The position numbers were made by a program, and so were the translations under genes. From NCBI GenBank assembly GCA_949316495.1, contig OX439002.1:56110031-56174030 (forward strand): DNA of 64,000 nt, given 5' to 3'. Source of the stretch: Amphiduros pacificus (lineage: Eukaryota; Annelida; Polychaeta; Phyllodocida; Hesionidae). Below, piece after piece: positions 45,637 to 57,700 of this stretch; the stretch's first letter is position 1; the number at the start of each line of letters is the position of its first letter. The notes under the pieces were generated by a model. The model did not search any database. It was not told where the DNA came from and saw nothing but the letters and a program-made list of their open reading frames with translations.

Positions 45637-46268
45637 GGGTGTTTAAGGTAGATATTAAGGGTTTCTGGGTCTTTAAGGTAGATATTAAGGGTTTCTGGGT
45701 GTTTAAGGTAGATACTATGGGTTTCTGGGTGTTTATGGTAGATACTAAGGGTTTCTGGGTCTTTAAGGCAGATACTAAGGGTTTCTGGGTCTTTAAGGTA
45801 GGTTTCTGGGTCTTTAAGGTAGAGATACTATGGGTTTCTGGTTGTTTAAGGTAGGTACTATGGGTTTCCGGGTGTTTAAGGTAGATACTAAGGGTTTCTG
45901 GGTGTTTAAGGTAGATACTAAGGGTTTCTGTGTGTTTAAGGTAGATACTAAGGGTTTCTGGGTGTTTAAGGTATATACTATGGGTTTCTGGGTCTTTAAG
46001 GTAGATATTAAGGGTTTCTGGGTGTTTAAGGTAGATACTATGGGTTTCTGGGTCTTTAAGGTAGATACTAAGGGGTTCTGGATGTTCAGGGTAGATACTA
46101 TGGGTTTCTGGGTCTTTAAGGTAGATACTAAGGGTTTCTGGGTGTTCAGGGTAGATACTATGGGTTTCTGGGTGTTTAAAGTAAATACTATGGGTTTCTG
46201 AGTGTTTAAGGTAGATACTAAGGGTTTGTGGGCGTTTAAGGTAGATATTATTGGTTTCAGGGTGTATG
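45637..46268. repeat. 30-bp minisatellite, about 21 copies
   Basis: The unit is GTTTAAGGTAGATACTAAGG followed by GTTTCTGGGT, with ACTATGG and ATTAAGG variants intermixed and one shortened unit near 45800. Because the period is 30, ten-residue repeat frames stay open on both strands. There is no flanking coding evidence, so I treat these as artefacts of the array. Confidence 0.95.
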
Positions 46269-47002
46269 CACGTGACACATTACATTTGACAAATGAGAAT
46301 GTGATTTGACATTTCTACAACACAGGCACTTGTATATGTTATAGAGTATGGAAATGACAATCATGAGTCAATCTATCACAGCTTCTGCAATATAATGCAC
46401 ACATACCAACATCTCTGCTCAAATGCTGATTTTATTGTTGCTCATCCAATATATCTTCCCTGTTAACAAAGGAGTTACGAATATGTCTCATGTGTCAGTC
46501 AATGAGTTTAATTTGTTGCTGATGAAAAAGGTGATTAATGTATCTCTGATTTGTTATGGTCAGAGATTTTCAGAATTTGTATCTCAAAAGAAAATTAAAA
46601 TTTCTTTTAAAATAAGCAAAATAAAACAGGATATGAATTACATATGTATATCATATTTGAGATCTCAAATAGATGTAAAGTCCTTTTATGTTCTTATTTA
46701 AAAATTTTCATTTTTTATCATCATTGTTTAGATTGATCCACATACTTAATGTGATTCCTCTCAAAATAATCAATGGCAGTACAAGTATAACACATTTTAC
46801 GACAAGAGTTATGATATAATAAATATAATATCTCAACTGATATTCAATAATTATAACCTGTGTACATTACATTATCAATTAGCATCCTATAATTAGTCTT
46901 ACAAAATACCACAATCAGTTTATAAAACTGAGTATTTTCTCGTTCTGATAATGGCATTTCATCTTGGAGACTATATTTTATCTTTATGCACATTTTTTTC
47001 CA

Positions 47003-47101
47003 TTATCATATAAACAAGTAAGTGCAGATAACATATTCCAATGGACTAATAACCCACTGTGCATAAATCACAGAACAAAAAAATTATCCCTTGTACCTGA
47101 G
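47003..47101. repeat. Dispersed repeat family C, copy 1
   Basis: About 100 bases starting CCATTATCATATAAACAAGT are repeated with roughly 93% identity (by eye) at 49837-49940 in the same orientation, including AATGGACTAATAACCCACTG. Function unknown. Confidence 0.85.
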
Positions 47102-49836
47102 GGAATATATGATAATAGCGTCTTCAATATAATACTAATAAATAAATATAGAAATATGTAACAACAAAATGTTTTAAACAACAGTTTTTTGGTGGGCAAA
47201 TACATCATCTATATTTTAGTGCTCGCATAATTCATCTAATATCAGATAAAACAGATCTGAAATTAACACCCCACGATAAAAAAAACTTTCCACTTCTGCA
47301 AATGTGGAAAATTCATTGTATGTTATAAGCTCCTGAGCTACGTAATCATGTCTTCTCACCCATCTGCATCTGTTTAATAGTCATCAAGATATTTATGCAA
47401 GGATCTATGTTGACACATATATACATCACATGATTAGCTGGTACCGGTAATATGCAAAAAGTTTAAAAACGAAAAGTGCACAATGATACTCATAACTCAC
47501 AAACATGTAATCATAATGTCTTATGTCCATGTAAATATTTTTACAAATTGTTTTTTCATAGAAAATCCATTTTTAAATATAAGTTATATTTAGTAAACTG
47601 TCTAATATTTATAACATTTGAATAAAGATTATCCATATTCCACTTAGTTATTTACAAAACATTTGAGAATTTTTATATAAAATAATATTTGTGAAAATAA
47701 CATTGGATCACATTTATAATAGAAAAAAATACCTCATATTAAGGTACCAATTAAAGATTATTATCTCATTATGTGTTAGGTCCTTTCATGAGATTTTGAT
47801 CCATATCTCGACCATCTTGCGGCTACCACGTTTTTAGTGCTTTCACAGCATGGTTACCAGAATCACGAATGAACACAATACGTGTGAATGTCCTTGCAAC
47901 CATGCTCCATTCATTGTTCGTTTATATTCCAAGCCGGATCTATACAAAAGACTTTCCTTTCAAAATCTGGTCATTTCTCTGAAGTGAATAACATTATGTT
48001 ATCCATTTTATTTCAGCCAGACATTTTAACATTCCATTAGGATGGCTCTATGGGTGTATAACTGAATGACTATCCAGTAACTACATAATGCAGATATCAA
48101 ATTAAATTAGATCAATCAAAAGTTAGCATAAGATCTGACAGATCTAAATAATATTGGCCTTGATATTTAGATTAATATAAGTTAGTGATTCTTTAATTGG
48201 CTCTATCACATAAATCAAACTTCAATTGATCGCACCATATTAATCAAAATAATTTTTTACCAAAATAGATTTGGTTAAAGTTACGGGATAATATAATCAA
48301 AAGATATTATTCAAACACAAGTTGGCTATATTACACAGATCAAACTAAGTTGACTTAATTAAGTGATCAACATTGGTTATACAACAGATATATTTTGTAA
48401 TAATGCAGGCTTATTGGCAAGTTTATGTGACTTTGAATTAAAAACTATGTTCATGAAGGGTATTTTAACATTTCCACAACTGCACCTCCACAAAGGCACA
48501 ATCAGTGTTTCCGAACATCCATTTGAAACCTGTCATATATCTGTGTCAGATAATGTTGACTTCAATATCAGGAATTTGGTTGCTGCAAACTGATTCCCAC
48601 TTGTCGGCGACGTTTCCAAGTCAACTACTTGATTCTGGGAATCGATCTGTCATTGGTCAGTGCCCTTTTGAGCTTCACATTTGCAAATGGATTGTCCCTG
48701 AAAATATATCCAATGGAAAATCACAGAAATTAGTGACCATGATGAATTAAAGTGATTTATCTGCCATGAAACCTTAAATGTACACACACAAAACTGCTGA
48801 AATAATTGAAAACATCAAAACAAGCTTTTACGAAGTTATCTGTTGAAAACAGAACAGGAAAAATTCAAGCTGAGTCCAAAAACTTATTTTGAATACTTAT
48901 TGTCTGTCTTATACAATTTATGCAAAATCTGTTTGCAGAACAAATATCTGAAGTCAAATATGTAAGATTTCATGGAGAATGTGGATCTGTTTTAAAATAA
49001 ATTCTCTAAACAGGTCAATCAACTTACATTTTATTTCATCATTATTCATTTGAACCCTTTCACAATAATCAAAGGAGAATGATAATATATAAGCAAATTA
49101 TGCAAATTATATTTATACTAGTTTTTATGGCAATATTAAAATAACACAAATTAGAATGTGCACAAAGATAAAATATACTTTAAAAAATAAAAATGAAAAA
49201 AACAAGGCATCAAAGGTGCAGGAAGGTTCAGTCCTAGTCCTGTCATAAGAATAAAGCAAATAAGGGATAAATATAACACAGACCAAGTAGAGTCTTGCTG
49301 ATCATTACCCTTTTGTAATGTTTCTGAATATTATCTGGGAATGCTTGTAAATTGCTTCATAAATGTTCATATAAAGTATTTGCCAGCTTTGCAGGTCAAG
49401 AACAGTAAATGAGGCAAAAATGATGTACCCAAGGGCTGACTCCATCACTGCAACACTGCTTTTTTTCAGAGGCTAAATTTAGATTAGTATATGTAGAATG
49501 AACGAGGCACTGGATGTTCCAGGTGTACATGCAAGGTTTTTTGCTCACGTTTGTTTTGACATTATGTAGGGCTGAATGTTCGAGGTTTTGACATGATTAA
49601 GCTGGAAGTCTATGGAGCATACACCTATTATCGGTCCATGTCAGCCATGTTTTTGACACATTATTTCTGCTTACACCGTCAGATAGCGCTTTTGTATAAG
49701 AAGTGATTTGTGAATGCGTAGTAGAGTAAGAAGATTTTCTTGGATTTTGACGTACACGAGCTTAATTTTTTTAAATCAACACTTGTTAACCCCCTTTCCC
49801 AACGGAACTATGGCCACCTGGCACCACATGATGTTT

Positions 49837-49940
49837 TTCCATTATCATGTAAACAAATAAGTGCAGATAATATATTCCAATGGACTAATAACCCACTGTG
49901 CATAAATAGCAGAACAAAAAATTATCCCTTGTACCTGAAT
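49837..49940. repeat. Dispersed repeat family C, copy 2
   Basis: This is the second copy of the segment at 47003-47101, starting CCATTATCATGTAAACAAAT and ending CCCTTGTACCTGAA. Identity stops abruptly on both sides. Confidence 0.85.
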
Positions 49941-50244
49941 TAATAAATGATAAAAGCATCCAATACTATATATGTGTTTCCATTAAATTGTTTAGCCACT
50001 GCCTGTATATTTCCATCAGAATATGTTAATCTGTCAATGTGTTCTTTTTGGTAAATCCAGTTATTTTGCATTATCCTTAAATCATGTATATATTGCTTTC
50101 TTTGTCCATTGGTAATTCTTTGATTTTCCATATATTGTAATTGCAGGTTTCCATCTGTGTCATGTTATTCAAAATGGCAGCCTCCTTGACAACGTAAAGA
50201 CAGCTATTAGATCTTTAATTCTAATCATCATAAATGATAGACAA

Positions 50245-50410
50245 TGCTAGAATTAGTCCTTTGAAAATACAACATCTTACCTACGAAGAGCTAGAACTTC
50301 ACTCAGTAGTTTCATGGGAGAAGGTCAACATTGACAGACAGAATGACAGAGAAATGTTCCCTCTCACTGTAGAAGCTATGCTAACTATATCAGCATTGCT
50401 AAAAACAAAG
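50245..50410. repeat. Dispersed repeat family A, copy 3
   Basis: This copy contains AACATCTTACC, CAGTAGTTTC and GACAGACAGAATGACAGAGA, aligning to 44262-44410 along its length. It is directly followed by a family B copy, so the two may be parts of one longer element. Confidence 0.65.
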
Positions 50411-50424
50411 AGGACAAAGAAAGA

Positions 50425-50560
50425 TGTCCCAGAGGAATCATAGTGGAACTTGTCAAAGACATTTCCCCAAAGAGTTTTCAAACCCAGAAGAATGACACAG
50501 ACAGACATACATGTAGATACATACAATGGCAGCACTACAATCAATCATCTGAGTGTAAAT
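50425..50560. repeat. Dispersed repeat family B, copy 1
   Basis: It shares AACTTGTCAAAGACATTTCC, the following AAGAGTTTT, then GCAGCACTA and ATCTGAGTGTAAA with 62238-62380 in the same orientation. The neighbouring 50646-50667 forms a hairpin with 9-base perfect arms (GCAGCTGGT and ACCAGCTGC). Confidence 0.6.
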
Positions 50561-51101
50561 GCTCCACCATTACCAGAACATCTATAAGTTTGCTCGGCAA
50601 AACCAATTGGCATCCCCCCGAGAGTGCAAGGTTGCACTAAGGGGTGCAGCTGGTACACACCAGCTGCTTGTCGCCAACCTTTATACTCTTGCTAGGGTAT
50701 TTCTGAAGGATGCCGAGCTAAACAAAAAGGGCCCTCCCCAGCCATGCTCAGTCCATCAGTCTATTCTACTGGTGCATCCTGGGTAAAGACGAGGAGGACC
50801 AGCCTATCAGACTCATATACCAGAAGTGAGATATATATCAAGTGATTGCGTGCAAATTCACAACAGACCAGCCTATCTGTTGCATGGAACTCTGGCCCTG
50901 ACAATGTTTTGAAATCTTTTTTTTTCATTATATGATATGGCCAAGGTGTTACTATATATTTAGCTTGGTTTTACCAACAGCATAACATGGTTCATGAGGC
51001 ATGTGAGATCAGTTTTGGTAAAAAAAAAAAAAAAATACAAACTGGATTTCAGTCAAGGTTTGACAATATTCTCTCTTTAAGAAAGCATACAATAAAATTG
51101 T

Positions 51102-51125
51102 TTTATTTGATGTTGCTTGTTTATT
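51102..51125 (-). terminator. Candidate BAIAP2 poly(A) signals
   Basis: Two AATAAA motifs on the minus strand (51107-51102 and 51125-51120) lie about 615-640 bases beyond the BAIAP2 stop codon. The pair is suggestive but unproven. Confidence 0.35.
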
Positions 51126-51739
51126 ATCAAATATGACAATCTGGAATTGAAAAAAAATAAGTATAAAATAAAACATACTCTGAGCTTTTAGTTTGGCTTC
51201 AGGATTTTATGTGCCAGACCAGCCTGTCTACACTGAGTTTGCAAAGAGACCACAGGATTTACATTTGACTTCTGTCTATATGTCCATCTTGGTTGCTGAT
51301 CCCTCCATCGTTATTTGCAATTGAAGAACCAGATTTGAAAATGTATTGCAAAACAGTGTTTGAAGTTTGATGGAATATGTGTATAAAACCCTTGCGAAAC
51401 AAAATAAATTGATAGAGGAATTAAGATAAAGATCATGTAGTTATGGGAGAAAGTATATTTTTCTTTAAAATCCAAAAGAAAATATTTGGTTACCATGGCA
51501 ACAGTGACATCTCAAAATCTAAATGAATGACATACAATTTCTTGTCATGAAAAACTGACCCAATGTGTCTTCTTCCTAAATATACTTAATTTAGACCATG
51601 CATTTTGAGGTCAGTAATTGCTAAAATATGCATCCTTCTGAGATTGGCTCCCCGACTAAACATTTTCAGCTAACTTTTCATTACTTTAAATCACATCACA
51701 TTGTTAACTCCTGTTTGCATACCTGCCAGCCCACACCAC

Positions 51740-54700
51740 CTAACGGCTATAGTAATTCTCTGGTAGTTGTTGTTGTTGCTGATGTTGTTGGTGGTGGTGA
51801 TGATAGTTTTGTTGTGGGATGGTCATCGGAGGGCGTCCTTGTTGGCTGGGCTGGGGGCGCGGGGGCAGCGGGCCTTGGGGTGGCCTAGGTATATACTGAG
51901 CTCCACTGTTGAGAGAATAAACAGTTTACCATGAGTGTATAAAAATGTACACTCAAAATAAGCCAAAAACCTATTTCCTCAAATGGGGAAAATTTTTATT
52001 CGTTTTTGTAGAATTTGTTGTGGTCAATTATATGACAACCAGAAATTCTGCTAGAAATTTTCTAAAAATATATACAAAATTGATATTGACATGATTTTGA
52101 CTTATCCAGGTCAGAAGCTTTGTGTGTGGCCTCTTGTTTCAAACAAAGACATGTTCTTGTTTGATGTGGATTCAAAGAATATTTTCACATGGTGAATCAA
52201 TGAAACAAACAAATAATGAATTCAGCCTACAAGGTGCATCAAATGGGTTGGATGTTGTGGGTATTTTATATTTCTTGTTCAAATTATGTTTGCAATGAAA
52301 TGGCAATATTGTTCCAGAGTAAAATACACTTTAAATCGTTGGAGCATCTATGTTGATTGTAAATGCATGTATCGATGTGCATCCAGAGGCAAGGAGCAAA
52401 ATCAATAGGTCAATTAAATACCATCACTGAGATTAATATAAATGATATTTCAAAAGCATGAACATTTTATTATCTGCATATATATATACATATAAAAGCA
52501 AGCTTTTATGGTACATTAACACAAATTATTTGGGTAAATATATAAGCTTTTTTAAAGTGCATTAATAGATATATTTGGCATTCGGCACACACCCAAAGCT
52601 AACATTTTGAATTAGTCAAAATATTGCCTATGGGCAATTACCGGTAAGCAAAGATAGGTGCATGAGATATATTCATGCCTTGGAGAGGAAGAACGTTTGT
52701 TGATATCATCATCATAATGTATTTCCTTTGTTGAAAGTATATTTGTTTTCTTTTTACAATTGCTTCATGTTTGAGTGAATGAGATATCCCTAGATCACAT
52801 GAAAGGAAACTTCTATAATCACCAAACTGCTTCTTCCTTACCAAAGACATCCACCAGCCCAACAGTTAAAAAGCCAAATAACGTGCAAGTTTGTTGTATG
52901 TTTTGCTTACCGTGGGGGCTCTTCCTCGTAGTCTGATGTAGGTGGCGGTGGTGGTGCGAGGGGCGGAGGCGGTGGCGGCGGTGGAAATCCGGACTGTCCG
53001 TAGTTGCTGAAGGAGCTGTTACTGGATGGACCATTTGCACGATTGGAGCTGCCGGAGTAGCCTGAGCTGCTCTGAGGGGGTGAGGGTGCTGGGTATGGGC
53101 CGCCCCCACCGCTTCCTACCACCCCCTGGGCCGTCAGCTGCCCGATGTGACCATAATCAGCATTATTCTGATGGTGATGTGGGGGAGGGGGAGGAGGGGC
53201 CATGTTGGGATTGCCCATTGCATTGTTGTGAGGGTGGGGCGGCCTGTTGTGGTGTGAGGGGGTGGGTGGGTCCATCTGTGGAGGGGGCGGAGGAGGCAAT
53301 GGTAGTGGTGGCATGGACATGGGTGGAGGGGTGTGATAATGCTGCTGTTGACCTTGGTGACCTTGGTGACTTTGATGACCTTGTTGACCTTGCATCCTAC
53401 TCACATCTGGAACTGATCCTGGGTACTGCAAATACAAAATAATACAATATCACAAAATATCTTCAGATTATACTGCCACTTCTTTCTAATCAAGGACTTG
53501 CTAATCAGCTTCAAACACAGAATTACAATAAACATATACCGGTATATGCCTTTTCTAAATAAACACATATATACTTTTTCTAGACTTTTCTCACTGAGCC
53601 AGCTATTACTTAATAATTCACAATACCACACTTACGACTGACACAACATTTTAATTATTCATGCTGCCAGTTTCCCTACACTACACTATAATGTTATATC
53701 TAACTCATGCTCAAGTTACACCTTTGTTGATATCTTCATACTTGAGGTTTTATATTAGAGGGACAATTTGGTCATTGTGAGGACATCTGGTGGCTGAATC
53801 TGAAATTACTTTGTTGGACAGTAAAGGTTTATTTTAAACTGTCATCAGAATATTTAATATTCAAAATCAAAATTACCAATGTGTGAGATTTTATCTCAGG
53901 CCTAAAGTAAGAGTAGAAGGAGTTAAATCCTTGGGCTGTTAAAAATGTGTTCTTTCAAAATGCATATTTTCCCCTTAAACTAAAAATAACACTTAATTTT
54001 ATGTTCCAAATAAAATGACAAAAGTTGCATTTTCAATATTCCTGATTGACTGTTACCATCCCTTATGAACCTTTCTTAATGCTGTGAGGGTTTTTCTTGA
54101 GAGAGGGGGCTGTAACTCAGTCAATATTCCTGACCAATACCTTTATATTCATGCATTTTCACTCTCATTCAAGATGGTCATCAATTTTAAAACAAAATAT
54201 AAAAAAACAAAAACAAAAATAAATTTAAACTAAATTGTCAAATATTTGATTTTGTTTCCCCTGGCTAATTCCTCTGAAATGGATCATGATTTCTCACCAA
54301 AATTCAAGACAGCCACAAAGTTTGGAATATTACAAGAAACATATGAATTGTCCAATCCCTTCAAAATGTGGTCCATGATAACTGCACGATCAATCTGAAT
54401 AACTAAAGCATTAATCTTTAGCTAGAATGATGCTTTTTAGTTTAAATAGAATTTTGAAAAAAATGCCATGTATCTCAAGTAATTTGTATTTTAGGAATAA
54501 AATAATTTAAAAATATGTGAACTTTTGACACCATTTGAGAATTTTTGACTTTGACTTTGAAGTTAGTTAGATATTTCAAAATATAGACCATTAATCAAAA
54601 TTCCCTCTATTTAAACTAAATAGAATAATATTTGGAGTAAACCTGTTCTTACATTTTGATAATTAAACTTGCTAATGTTCTCAATTTTTTCATAAAGTAA

Positions 54701-57700
54701 TGAGAAATTTTGAGAAATATGATATTTCTAATTCTGCATCGCATCACTGGGCAGTGATGAGGTCTAATGTTGAAGGAGCAATGATGTCATAATGGTGCTG
54801 TGGCTATTTATCAATGAAATAGTGACATCGTACTTTTTGGTGTCTTAGTATCAGTCAACAACACACTTCATACAGCTGGATCCTCTGTATGAAGTGTCTT
54901 TGTTCCCCCTAACATTAACCTATCTTGTTTATAAATCTTGTACAGACGAGGTCACGTGACCTTGAAATATTGGTCAAAAATGTATTCCTATATTTAGATT
55001 TGTTAACTTCCTTAAAAACAAATTAAATGATGTCTTCACAATAAACACAAGTGACCCTTTTTAACCAGCAACAGTTTAGAATCAGAGTATAAACTTAGCA
55101 CTCATGATTCAAAAGTAGGTCAGTAGACCAGTGCTTTTACAAAGTACATAACCAATCTCTCATAACTCACATGAGCTTGCTCAGTCAGTGGCTATATTTA
55201 GCACATAAGTAGGTCAGTAATCTAATGTTTGGCAGCTTACAGTATATCTATACTAATGGTTCACATGTAACAAACATATTTGGTGACCTTTTGTAGTTTG
55301 TGACGTTGAAAAATGGGTCAAGGTCATATACAAGAATATTAACTCTGAGGCATCATGAGGTGAAGTCTGCAACTGAAATAGGTGATAAAATATAGCAGAA
55401 TTTTTATGTGTTTTTGGCAATATTTGGAAGCTTGTGACCTTGAAAAAAGGTCATGGTAATGTTTGAGGTCATCCTTTTGAATGGTGAGAGATAATCTGTT
55501 ACACATTTGCTCATATGTGTAGAACATTCAGAGTTTATTCTTAAGATTGGTAATGTGTCTGCCTTTAGAATATGGACAAGTGAACGTTTAACTTTGTTAC
55601 TCTGTAGCTGTGGAATGCACAGACCACAATCTGCAAGTTATCACACTCACAGGTGAGTAAAGCAAGACTGAGTTGAGCCAACAACTTTATCTCAAGTGTC
55701 TCAGTCTGTGATTTGGAAGCTCCGGACTTTACTTTTAAAGTCTGAAGTTGTACAAGATACCAACAGATCGTTATTAATCTTTTAAAATATAATCATGCCA
55801 CAAAACAATGCATTGTTATGTTTTATTTTTTGTTTTATTTTATTGGAGAATTGTCTTATTGTTTGTGAAGTGAATGTGAAATGGTGCCCCCCCACCTGCT
55901 ACCACTTGGTGCCACCTGGTGACAAATATATATATGGTTCGCTAAAAATGTCTTCATTTGATACCTGATATTGTCAGATGTTTTGTATGTTAAAGTAATG
56001 TATACTCCAAACAAATATTGTATAAAACACTCACTAGTACCGGTATATTTAGATTTGTCATTGTGTAAAAATCTGTGCCACACTTTGTGAATGTGTTGGT
56101 GGAATGAAAGCAAAGTCAATCTGTTGTGCATGGATCTCACACAAAATTCACTCATTTGCCAATTTGAGAAACCAGCTTCAAACTTGTTTTAGATAACACT
56201 GATTTCTTAATTTTGTGATAGTTCACTCAAATAGATCTTAGTAAAGTTGAGCAGAGAAATTGCAGACAAGTAATAAAATTAAGAGAAATGTTGAAGACCC
56301 TATACGAAGAGGACTTTTGATGTATATCTGAAAATAAATTGAATACTTCACAATGATATTTTCCTTGGTAATATGTGTTCCTGGCGGTAATGAGCTGAAG
56401 TATGAATTATAACATCATAAAAGCACAAAAAACGTTCAGGACAAAACAAAATGGTCATAACCAAAATGGTCATAAACATTGACTTCTACGGCTTGAACAA
56501 AATCCACAATCAAAACCATTTATGCTAAAAATCTGGATTTCAAGACCTCTTGAAAGATAAATTGATTTTTATATTATGGTTTAGGATAAAAAAAACTCTT
56601 TTCACATTTGACATGCATTGTCAATTATGTAAGATGTTGCTTAAATGTCCAGAAATTTAAGATAAATGATTGTTTAGTTGGGAAAGTATCACACACATTT
56701 ATAAACACATCACAAGTAACCAGAAATGGGGATATACACTAAAAGGAAATTTCATTCCCACAAATATAAAAGGCCACCTTTGGATCCCAACAGATCTATG
56801 CAGCCATTATGGATAAAAGAAAGTTCAAAATGCCTTTTAAAAAAACAATTAACATGTTTTAATCCTTCACCAATGACTCTTTTTTTCAAGTATTTTGACG
56901 TCTGGTGCAATGAATAGAACTTTCTTGTCCCCACAATGCTTGTTAGAGGCAGGAGGTCCACATCCAAGATGGCAGCCTGTCTACTAACGATGCCTAGTGT
57001 ATACTGTAGAGAGGAGTACCTGGGAGTAGACAGTGGTGTAGTAGGGGTTATTATCAGCATACGACCGTGAGCCATCTGACTGTGTGGATACATCAAGTGC
57101 GGCCCACGTCACAGTGCGGTCAGCACTGCTCAGCTATACAACACACGCCACAAAACATCAGAAATACACTGTCACAAATCTGTCATCATTGTACTTGTCA
57201 ATAGAGAATTCACATAAATGAAATAAAATAAATCATTGCATATGAGATTTTTTTCGTGTCTAATTTGCGGATATGTACGATTAAAAGGAGATGTATTCAC
57301 AATGTATAGACATTTATTGTCATTTAATGATTACAATTCCATGACAAGTTATCATCTGGAGTCAACAACAACTTTTTTATATCTTCATGGGTAGTGTCCA
57401 AATATGGAGGAATCAGATCAAATATATATATATACACTTCATTCACCTGATTGGCAAACACTTGTTTCATTTTTGAGTAAAAGAAAAAGCTTTTTTTTTT
57501 AAACCACAGTACATTTTCAATGTCTCTAAATATAGAGAGATTATGACACTGGGACTCTATATAGCACTGTAAATGTACCAAGTTTCATATTTTCTCTATC
57601 ATGCACTAGGTCCAATCAACAAAAAGACATCAGCACCCTTAAGTAGGATAAAGAATATATAAATTGAGACAAAACAGATTTCAATCTCTTAAAGTTGTAT

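Larger units (their letters stand above)
37246..51739. other. 14.5 kb convergent spacer between MOB1 and BAIAP2
   Basis: This stretch includes the MOB1 3' UTR and BAIAP2 3' UTR and no gene that I recognise. It contains a small MITE (38816), three minisatellites (41764, 42797, 45637), a tRNA-like SINE head (42361), two copies of a roughly 100-base repeat (47003, 49837) and copies of dispersed families A and B. The longest non-repeat open frame, 40384-40827 (147 codons), includes an internal direct repeat and matches no family I know. Confidence 0.6.

Noticed and set aside
53026-53442. 138-codon plus-strand frame
   Set aside because: It is antisense to the proline-rich BAIAP2 exon, which has clear splice junctions and family context.
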